From assembly GCA_964401685.1 (NCBI GenBank), contig CAYNZH010000022.1, positions 1 through 36,385 of the forward strand: a stretch of DNA of 36,385 bases, given 5' to 3'. Position 1 is the first letter of the stretch; each line of letters starts with the position of its first letter. The notes beneath the pieces are model-generated. The model was not told the DNA's origin, searched no databases, and saw only the letters and a program-made list of their open reading frames with translations. This DNA is from DASRQK01 sp964401685. Lineage in GTDB: Bacteria > Bacteroidota > Bacteroidia > Sphingobacteriales > Sphingobacteriaceae. The position numbers and the translations under genes were made by a program. Shown here piece by piece: positions 30,751-36,385 of the stretch.

Positions 30751-31176
30751 ATGGCCATGAAAACACTTTGGAAACCATTGATGGGATTGTTTGTGCTGAT
30801 TTTCGCTTCTTCCTGCGAAAAGACGAACATTATTGAGAATTTTTATCCAAATCCTAATACTTCGTACATTTATACGATCAATCCGGGGCAGTGGACTGAC
30901 AACGGAAACCAGATCTTCCACACGATCAATCTGCCGGAATTGACAAATTACTACATCAAGCAGGGCGGCGTGAGTGTCGCGATCAGCTTCGATGACGAGG
31001 AGTCGTATGATATTTTGCCAGCTACTTTTGACGGAGTTGCTTATTCGGTCAGGTACAGTATCGGGCGTGTGACCATTTATGGGGAGGATCCTATTATGGA
31101 TTCTTCGATTCAGGTTCCGATTCCTGATCAGGTCAAGATCAAAATCGTGCTTTCTGAGGCAGATTACATTGAGTGA
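30751..31176 (+). CDS. Small lipoprotein of unknown function
   Basis: A 141-aa predicted lipoprotein with lipobox FASSC. The mature part is rich in short beta strands and polar loops (IHTINLPELTNYYIKQGGVSVAISF is approximately the pattern, with LPATFDGVAYSVRYSIGRVTIYG later), similar in pattern to uncharacterised exported proteins of Sphingobacteriales. No named domain recognised. The start is the ATG at 30751, and the next Met, two codons on, is also possible. It closes the lipoprotein cluster and is followed by a 22-bp perfect inverted repeat. Confidence 0.7.
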   Translation: MAMKTLWKPLMGLFVLIFASSCEKTNIIENFYPNPNTSYIYTINPGQWTDNGNQIFHTINLPELTNYYIKQGGVSVAISFDDEESYDILPATFDGVAYSVRYSIGRVTIYGEDPIMDSSIQVPIPDQVKIKIVLSEADYIE

Positions 31177-31193
31177 TTTCGAACGGAATCCAA

Positions 31194-31247
31194 GGCCCAG
31201 CCAAAAAAAGCGGGAAATTTAAAAATCCCGCTTTTTTTGGCTGGGCC
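31194..31247. terminator. Bidirectional intrinsic terminator between the lipoprotein gene and fabI
   Basis: A perfect 22-bp stem (31194-31215 with 31226-31247; arms begin GGCCCAGCC and hold seven A against seven T) around a 10-nt AT-rich loop. The A/T stretch lies within the stem, so on either strand a T-run follows the GC-rich inner stem. It lies between convergent genes, 8 nt from the fabI stop, and can serve both. Confidence 0.88.
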
Positions 31248-31255
31248 GATCGCGT

Positions 31256-32074
31256 TTATTTGGACGAGAACTCGTCAATGACCGCCTGGCTCACACCCGT
31301 AAACGAGAATCCACCATCATGAAAGAGATTCTGCATGGTCACCTTTTTGGTCAAGTCCGAGAAAAGCGTTACCGTATAGTCGGCGCACTCATCAGCCGAC
31401 GCATTGCCTAGCGGTGACATTTTGTCTGCGTAAGAAATAAAACCATCGAACCCCTTTACGCCGGATCCCGCCGTTGTAAGTGTTGGCGACTGACTAATGG
31501 TATTGATCCTCACCTTCTTCTTGACCCCGTATTGATATCCGAAATTCCGCGCTATGCTTTCCAACAGAGACTTAGCGTCTGCCATGTCATTATAATCAGG
31601 AAATACCCTCTGAGCGGCGATATACGTCAGCGCTACAACCGACCCGCCTTCATTGATCGCGTCCTTTTTCATTGCCGCGGCGAGCACCCTATGAAGGCTG
31701 ATCGCAGAAATATCAAAGGCCTTATGCATAAAATCATAGTTGTTCTCCGTATAGTGAAGGCCTTTACGCACATTGATACTCATGCCAACAGAGTGTAAAA
31801 TAAAATCCACCCCGCCGCCAAAATGAGCCATAGCCTGATCCAAAAGATTGTCCAGGTCTTCGGCGCTGGTCACATCCGCAGGGATGACAGGTGCGTTGTT
31901 GCACTCTTCAGCCAACTGTTTGATGGTTCCCATCCGCAACGCAACGGGAGCATTGGTCAATACAATTTCCGCACCCTCTTCCACACATCGTTTCGCGGTT
32001 TTCCAAGCAATTGACTTTTCATCCAATGCTCCAAAAATAATTCCTTTCTTTCCTTTTAGTAGGTTGTATGACAT
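31256..32074 (-). CDS. fabI: Enoyl-ACP reductase FabI
   Basis: NADH-dependent reductase for the last step of each fatty acid elongation cycle, a known triclosan target in other bacteria. The 272-aa protein starts MSYNLLKGKKGIIFGALDEKSIAWKTAK, with the altered glycine motif of FabI, and holds the catalytic Tyr-x6-Lys (YNDMADAK). Length is normal. The ATG at 32074 lies 5 nt after a perfect -7 element. The frame reaches 32107, but this part would overlap the promoter. Convergent with the lipoprotein gene, and downstream of recN on the same strand. Confidence 0.95.
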   Translation of the reverse strand: MSYNLLKGKKGIIFGALDEKSIAWKTAKRCVEEGAEIVLTNAPVALRMGTIKQLAEECNNAPVIPADVTSAEDLDNLLDQAMAHFGGGVDFILHSVGMSINVRKGLHYTENNYDFMHKAFDISAISLHRVLAAAMKKDAINEGGSVVALTYIAAQRVFPDYNDMADAKSLLESIARNFGYQYGVKKKVRINTISQSPTLTTAGSGVKGFDGFISYADKMSPLGNASADECADYTVTLFSDLTKKVTMQNLFHDGGFSFTGVSQAVIDEFSSK

Positions 32075-32079
32075 AACTT

Positions 32080-32087
32080 CAAATTTA
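32080..32087 (-). promoter_or_regulatory. -7 promoter element of fabI
   Basis: TAAATTTG on the minus strand, exact TAnnTTTG match, 5 nt before the ATG. A near-leaderless mRNA is implied. Confidence 0.5.
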
Positions 32088-32129
32088 AATTTGGGTAAAT
32101 TTAACACTTTTCTTGTGAATACAATGCTT

Positions 32130-33665
32130 TTAGTCTTTCAATAACTCGGCTGCATGATTAAATGCAGCGTCGCCGGGTTCTGCACCACTCAACATCTCGG
32201 CAATTTCAGTGATCCGTTGCTCATTTTCCAGACGCATGATTCGGGTGATTGTTTTATCATCGCTTATTTCCTTGTATACTTTAAAATGATTCTTCCCCTT
32301 AGCCGCTATTTGCGGCAGGTGGCTGATGGCGATGACTTGCATACGTGTACCCAGATCTTCCATGACCTTGCCCACCTGCAAAGCCACTTCTCCCGAGATA
32401 CCCGTGTCTATCTCGTCGAAAATGATGGTTGGCAAGGATGAATGGCTCGCAACCAAACTTTTAATTGCCAGCATCAGGCGGGAAAGCTCGCCACCGGAGG
32501 CGACCTTGGCTACAGGTTGTAGCCCCTGACCTCGATTTGATGAAAACAAAAACGCAACGGTCTCGCCCCCATCTGCTCGAAAGGCCTCAGGTGCGAGACG
32601 GGTGAGGACGATCTCCAGTCTGCTCTCGGCCATTCCAACCTGACGCAGGGTCCCTAGTATAGCATCCTGAACCATAGGAACAACCGAAGACCTTCTTCCG
32701 TGCAGCTCATCGGCCAGCTGTTGAAGCTCCTGCTTGATAGCATGGATGTCACCCTCCGTCTCTTCGATCAATGTAGTATTTGAAACGGTTTGATTCAATG
32801 ACTCCTGAAGCTCGTTTTGGATAGCGATCAATGCAACCTCCGAATCGACTCTATGTTTCTGTTGTAAAGCGTACAGNNNNNNNNNNNNNNNNNNNNNNNN
32901 NNNNNNNNNNNNNNNNNNNNNNNNNNNNNNNNNNNNNNNNNNNNNNNNNNNNNNNNNNNNNNNNNNNNNNNNNNNNACCGATTGCCGGAGCAAAATTTTG
33001 AGTTCCTCCGCGTTTTCCAGTCTTTGTTGCTCCTCTTCCAAAGCAACCTGTTCACCTTCGACCAAATTTGCTTCCTGAAGTTCATCGAATAAAAACTGCT
33101 TGTAATCGACGGTTGCTGCGGCTGCGGCCGCTTCGTCCTTTAGCTTTTCCAGATACTGCTGCTTGTCTTTGAGAATCCGGAGTTTGGTGGCAAAGGAAGC
33201 CTTCAATCCACCCAGGCCCGCGACTATATCCAACACGGACAACTGGAAATCCACTCCGTTCAGCTGATGGGTCGCGTGCTGCGAATGTATATCAATCAAA
33301 CGCTCAGCAAAGATCCTCAGTGTGCTCAGTGTGACAGGAGTATCGTTGATAAACGCCCTGGATTTGCCGTCGGCTGTTAGCTCCCGTCGAAAAATTGACT
33401 CACCCTCATAGTCCAGATCAAACTCCCTAAACAAATCGCCTAGATCATAGGCAGAAATCGCGAAAAACCCTTCAATCACACATTTTTTGTCAGGGTCAAA
33501 CAGAAAGCGGTTTTCGGCTCTGGCACCCAAAATCAAAGACAGAGCCCCCATAATAATAGATTTTCCGGCACCCGTTTCGCCCGTGATCAGATTCAAACCC
33601 TGACCAAAGGATATATCCAATTGGTCGATCAACGCATAATTTCGAATATGAAGACGATTGAGCAT
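32130..33665 (-). CDS. recN: DNA repair protein RecN, interrupted by a sequence gap
   Basis: An SMC-like ATPase for double-strand break repair. Walker A is GETGAGKS (residues 30-37), the signature VASGGELSR lies in the C-terminal half and Walker B is PTIIFDEIDTGISG. The central coiled coil is cut by 100 N (32877-32976). Both flanks are in one frame as printed, but the product would be 511 aa including unknowns against about 550 usually. By comparison with E. coli RecN about 80 residues are missing between ILLRQS and LYALQQKHRV, so the true gap is nearer 240 nt. No overlap across the gap. The PorD-family gene starts upstream, with 2 nt between them. Confidence 0.93.
   Translation of the reverse strand: MLNRLHIRNYALIDQLDISFGQGLNLITGETGAGKSIIMGALSLILGARAENRFLFDPDKKCVIEGFFAISAYDLGDLFREFDLDYEGESIFRRELTADGKSRAFINDTPVTLSTLRIFAERLIDIHSQHATHQLNGVDFQLSVLDIVAGLGGLKASFATKLRILKDKQQYLEKLKDEAAAAAATVDYKQFLFDELQEANLVEGEQVALEEEQQRLENAEELKILLRQSXXXXXXXXXXXXXXXXXXXXXXXXXXXXXXXXXXLYALQQKHRVDSEVALIAIQNELQESLNQTVSNTTLIEETEGDIHAIKQELQQLADELHGRRSSVVPMVQDAILGTLRQVGMAESRLEIVLTRLAPEAFRADGGETVAFLFSSNRGQGLQPVAKVASGGELSRLMLAIKSLVASHSSLPTIIFDEIDTGISGEVALQVGKVMEDLGTRMQVIAISHLPQIAAKGKNHFKVYKEISDDKTITRIMRLENEQRITEIAEMLSGAEPGDAAFNHAAELLKD
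32877..32976. other. Scaffold gap of 100 N inside recN
   Basis: Nominal 100 N. Flanks share no overlap. From the length of the RecN family the real gap is probably about 240 nt. Confidence 0.9.
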
Positions 33666-33667
33666 AC

Positions 33668-34585
33668 TTACCTATTTCTTAAAACCTCGTACTTATTTCC
33701 GTTGGCAGGATCCACCTCCATCAATAATTGGTAGGCCTGCATCCTATCCTGATGATTCATTCCCCCAAATATTCCCACGAGTTCGCTGGACCGGGAAGTG
33801 AAGAAAATTTGATCCAAAACTGCTCCCTGGCCAAACCGCTCCAACGTCCTTAGAGAAGGCAACAAATTTTTGATATTTTCCTGTGCCAGCTGAGGCTGAC
33901 CGGCCATGCGATCTAGACCATTGCGGAAATATTCGTAGTGAAAATGCCTGAGCGGCAAATACCGCCTATCCTGTAGATTGTTGATCAACCAATAGCGGTT
34001 TTCATTTCCGTCCATAGATCGCCATCCCAGGAATCCGCCGTTTTGTGCATTGTTGAGTACTTGCTGCGCATTATTAAACAAAGAAGTACCGCCCTCCCTA
34101 CTAAAGGTATCCATATCCATGCCCAATATCACATAGGCATAGTAGGCTAGCAGCGAGGTCAGGTTGCTGGTAAATTGCTGGTCTGAATAATCCACCATTT
34201 GCCCCTCTACATAAGAAAAATTGAAATCCTTGTCCACCATATTCAAAACAGGGCTATCGTAGGTCGTCTCAAAAACCGGACGGACTGAAAGTATTTGTGC
34301 TTGCGCAACATATTCGGAAGACCCATCCCAGGAATGTATGGTGATCACAAAATTGCAGTTGATCCTTTCCTGAGGAAGTACCTGCTTGCCTGTCCACGAC
34401 CTGTTGTTCAGGAAATCAGTCATAACCCTTTGCAAGACTTCTAGCGTCCGGGAATTGGCATTGGGCACTTGAGGCGACAGAATTTCAACACGCGCGTTAA
34501 GTTCTTGCGCATTTGCAAGAAACACCTGTCCCGAAAACAAAAACACCAGTATAAATTTAACCGATAACAGGAGTTTTTTTACCAT
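33668..34585 (-). CDS. DUF4835 family protein, likely type IX secretion protein PorD
   Basis: A 305-aa exported protein with signal peptide (about 1-26, cleavage near ANA-Q), beginning QELNARVEILSPQV and containing LQRVMTDFLNNRSWTGKQV and FTSNLTSLLAYYAYVILGMDMDTFSREGG, which match DUF4835. Members are annotated as PorD, a component linked to the type IX secretion system of Bacteroidota, a system that moves proteins across the outer membrane and drives gliding in some species. That name rests on family memory. The start is the ATG at 34585; an in-frame TTG 6 nt upstream overlaps the -7 element. Followed by recN after 2 nt, a common pairing in Bacteroidota. Confidence 0.82.
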   Translation of the reverse strand: MVKKLLLSVKFILVFLFSGQVFLANAQELNARVEILSPQVPNANSRTLEVLQRVMTDFLNNRSWTGKQVLPQERINCNFVITIHSWDGSSEYVAQAQILSVRPVFETTYDSPVLNMVDKDFNFSYVEGQMVDYSDQQFTSNLTSLLAYYAYVILGMDMDTFSREGGTSLFNNAQQVLNNAQNGGFLGWRSMDGNENRYWLINNLQDRRYLPLRHFHYEYFRNGLDRMAGQPQLAQENIKNLLPSLRTLERFGQGAVLDQIFFTSRSSELVGIFGGMNHQDRMQAYQLLMEVDPANGNKYEVLRNR

Positions 34586-34588
34586 AGC

Positions 34589-34596
34589 CAAATATA
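34589..34596 (-). promoter_or_regulatory. -7 promoter element of the PorD-family/recN operon
   Basis: TATATTTG on the minus strand, exact TAnnTTTG match, 3 nt before the ATG. The mRNA is probably leaderless. Its partner promoter for the SprT-like gene is 30 bp away, so the two share one intergenic region. Confidence 0.6.
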
Positions 34597-34626
34597 AGTA
34601 AATAAAACGCGGCTACCAATATTTTA

Positions 34627-34634
34627 TATCTTTG
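34627..34634 (+). promoter_or_regulatory. -7 promoter element of the SprT-like gene
   Basis: TATCTTTG, exact TAnnTTTG match, 4 nt before the GTG start. The -33 region falls within or next to the divergent -7 element. Confidence 0.6.
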
Positions 34635-34638
34635 TCTC

Positions 34639-35283
34639 GTGGAAACCCTCATAAAAAAATTGAACACTCAGCTGCCCCAACCTGCAGTACCAGTCATCGC
34701 AGAATGGATACGGCACACTCACTGTGTTTTTCGGATCAGCAAACGAAGAAAGACAAAATTTGGGGATTATAGGGCACCGTTCAGGGATCAGGGCCATAGA
34801 ATCAGTGTAAACACTGACCTGAATCCCTACGCGTTTTTGGTAACTACTGTGCATGAATTTGCCCATTTACTCACCTGGCAGGAATATAAAAATAGCGTAA
34901 AACCTCACGGTAGCCAATGGAAAGCAAATTTTAGGAAACTGATGACGCCGTTCTTGATTCCAACTATTTTTCCTCCGGAACTGATCGAGGCGCTGCAGGA
35001 GCATTTGAGCAACCCCGCCGCTTCAAGTTGCAGCGATCCAAATCTTTTCAGGATCTTGAGGCATTATGATCTCCCTCGAGACGACAGTTTTGTCCCTATA
35101 GAAACCCTGCCTCACGGAGCTCATTTTAGGCTGGAAAACGGAAGGCAATTTGTCAAGCAAGCAAAGCGAAGAACCCGATTCACCTGCATTGAAATCCCGT
35201 CGCAACGTACCTATTTGTTCAGTTCAGTTGCAAACGTTTTACCAATCACAGAAAATCAGTATATTGGTCCACTAAAACAATGA
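34639..35283 (+). CDS. SprT-like zinc metalloprotein
   Basis: A cytoplasmic 214-aa protein of the SprT/Spartan-like group. The zinc-peptidase motif HEFAH (His72, Glu73, His76) and a downstream His90 in VKPHGSQWKANF match the third ligand. The remainder (100-214) has cysteines (SSCSDPN; FTCIEI) at roughly the place of the zinc-ribbon but not the usual CxxC pairs, and its function is unknown. The start is a GTG at 34639 (METLIKKLNTQL), 4 nt after the -7 element, with no nearby ATG in frame. The M28 peptidase starts 16 nt downstream on the same strand. A role in DNA-protein crosslink repair would be speculative. Confidence 0.85.
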   Translation: METLIKKLNTQLPQPAVPVIAEWIRHTHCVFRISKRRKTKFGDYRAPFRDQGHRISVNTDLNPYAFLVTTVHEFAHLLTWQEYKNSVKPHGSQWKANFRKLMTPFLIPTIFPPELIEALQEHLSNPAASSCSDPNLFRILRHYDLPRDDSFVPIETLPHGAHFRLENGRQFVKQAKRRTRFTCIEIPSQRTYLFSSVANVLPITENQYIGPLKQ

Positions 35284-35299
35284 AACTATCGCAATAACT

Positions 35300-36385
35300 A
35301 TGAATCTTAAAAAATCTATTCTATTTCTTACGGGTTTCGCCGCAATGGTCGCCTGTGACCCTGCAGGGCGCGGGCCTCAACTCAACGACGAGGCATTCGA
35401 GGCAGTCAGTGAAGAAAGTTACCGCCAGCATATACGCACGCTCTCCTCGGATGAGTTTATGGGCAGAAAGCCGGTCACAAAGGGTGACACCCTGACTATT
35501 GAGTACATTGAAGAACAATTCAAAGCAATAGGTTTGGCACCTGGAAATGGCGAAAGCTACTTTCAGGAAGTCCCCTTGGTGGAAAGCGTTTCCACGCCCG
35601 TGTTCGATCGACTTACATTCAAAGGGCAAAAGGGATTCGTGGCCATCAACTACTTGGACGATTTTGTTGTCGGATCCAGCCGCCTGGTAGAAGACATCAA
35701 TATCGCCCAGACTGAGCTGGTATTTGCAGGTTTTGGAATTGTCGCTCCGGAGTACGATTGGAATGATTATGAAGGACTGGATGTGGAAGGAAAAACCGTT
35801 GTCGTGATGATCAATGACCCGGGCTATTACGACAAGGACCTGTTCAAAGGCGAAACTATGACCTATTATGGTCGTTGGACCTACAAATTTGAAGAGGCTG
35901 CCCGGCAAGGCGCAACTGGTGTGCTGATTATCCACGATACCGGCGGCGCGAGTTATGGCTGGAATGTCGTGCGCTCGGGATGGAGCGGGCCTCAGCTAAA
36001 CATGGAATCATCGGATCAAGGCATGTCCCGCGCAGCCTTTGAAGGGTGGTTGACTACAGAATCTGCCGAAAAATTATTTAATTTGGCTGAGAAAAACATG
36101 GGCGAGCTACTCGACGCAGCCAAAAAACCAGGATTCAAGCCAGTTCCCCTCAATGTAACAACGAGCGTTTCCTTGAAAAATACATTCAGAAAGTCGACCT
36201 CCAACAATGTGATTGCCAAAATCGAAGGAAGCACGCGGCCAGACGAAGTGATCATCTACACTGCGCACTGGGATCATCTAGGGATCGGCGAAGCGGTTGA
36301 CGGAGATTCAATCTTCAATGGCGCTATCGACAATGCCACAGGAATTGCAGCGCTATTTGAGATTGCAAAAGGATTTAAGGCAGCA
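35300..36385 (+). CDS. M28-family peptidase with PA domain, lipoprotein, 3' end missing
   Basis: A zinc-dependent aminopeptidase-like enzyme at the outer membrane or periplasm. The frame runs open from the ATG at 35300 to the window end (362 codons, no stop). It has a signal with lipobox (GFAAMVAC), an N-terminal region (about 30-115), a protease-associated domain (about 120-220: ELVFAGFGIVAPEYDWNDYEGLDVEGK and QGATGVLIIHDTGG) and the start of the M28 catalytic domain, TAHWDHLGIGE followed by NGAIDNATGIAALFEIAK, which carries the first zinc ligands (His, Asp). The remaining zinc ligands and the catalytic Glu lie beyond the window. Follows the SprT-like gene by 16 nt and is probably co-transcribed. 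Confidence 0.92.
   Translation, partial: MNLKKSILFLTGFAAMVACDPAGRGPQLNDEAFEAVSEESYRQHIRTLSSDEFMGRKPVTKGDTLTIEYIEEQFKAIGLAPGNGESYFQEVPLVESVSTPVFDRLTFKGQKGFVAINYLDDFVVGSSRLVEDINIAQTELVFAGFGIVAPEYDWNDYEGLDVEGKTVVVMINDPGYYDKDLFKGETMTYYGRWTYKFEEAARQGATGVLIIHDTGGASYGWNVVRSGWSGPQLNMESSDQGMSRAAFEGWLTTESAEKLFNLAEKNMGELLDAAKKPGFKPVPLNVTTSVSLKNTFRKSTSNNVIAKIEGSTRPDEVIIYTAHWDHLGIGEAVDGDSIFNGAIDNATGIAALFEIAKGFKAA

Noticed and set aside
35321..35935. A 204-aa minus-strand frame.
   Set aside because: It lies opposite the M28 peptidase gene, whose signal peptide, PA domain and zinc motif read cleanly on the plus strand up to the window end.
1..36385. CRISPR arrays, insertion sequences, prophage or defence genes.
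   Set aside because: No regularly spaced repeats, transposase, integrase, restriction or toxin-antitoxin genes were found. The content is core metabolism, translation and envelope genes.

Overview
The window is a 36.4-kb piece of a draft chromosome from a member of the Bacteroidota, most likely the Sphingobacteriales. The evidence is the run accC-accB-fabH-plsX-rpmF-DUF177, Bacteroidota-only families (DUF4292, the DUF4835/PorD family, CarboxypepD_reg TonB receptors), and many Bacteroidota-type promoters with the -7 element TAnnTTTG. Placement below phylum level is an inference. It looks like core chromosome: no phage, insertion sequence, CRISPR array or island is visible. Three runs of exactly 100 N (12289-12388, 17065-17164, 32877-32976) are scaffold joins. 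The first is an artefact, because the 55 bases before it are repeated exactly after it.

Layout. 1-4.7 kb, minus strand: a fatty-acid/phospholipid operon (DUF177, rpmF, plsX, fabH, accB, accC). 4.7-5.8 kb: a LytTR response regulator divergent from a 58-aa membrane protein, with a two-repeat operator-like site between them. 5.8-6.4 kb: a cytoplasmic binding-protein-like gene. 6.4-11.4 kb, minus strand: thrA-thrB-thrC preceded by an Ile/Thr-rich leader peptide and an attenuator. 11.4-12.8 kb: an NlpC/P60 peptidase and a PyrR-like phosphoribosyltransferase. 12.8-18.0 kb, minus strand: cell-envelope genes (LysM lytic transglycosylase, TatA, EnvC, DUF4292 lipoprotein, TPR protein). 18.1-20.9 kb: rplM-rpsI-rpsB-tsf. 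21.1 kb: tRNA-Met. 21.3-25.6 kb: a START-like protein, an LptF/LptG permease, ribBA and recA. 25.7-29.0 kb: a His-rich membrane protein, a TonB receptor and a thioredoxin-fold protein. 29.1-31.2 kb: three lipoproteins, two of them FKBP-like. 31.3-34.6 kb, minus strand: fabI, then recN and a PorD-family gene. 34.6 kb to the end: a SprT-like metalloprotein and an M28 peptidase that runs off the window.

The most interesting signals are regulatory. The thr operon has a complete transcription-attenuation architecture: promoter, 25-codon leader with Ile/Thr codons, mutually exclusive hairpins and a terminator 11 nt before thrA. The LytTR gene faces two identical 9-bp direct repeats 12 bp apart, placed just upstream of the -33 element of a small membrane-protein gene. 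At least five genes start 3 to 6 nt after a -7 element, which implies leaderless mRNAs. The His-rich protein/TonB receptor/thioredoxin cassette may be a metal or metal-complex uptake module.
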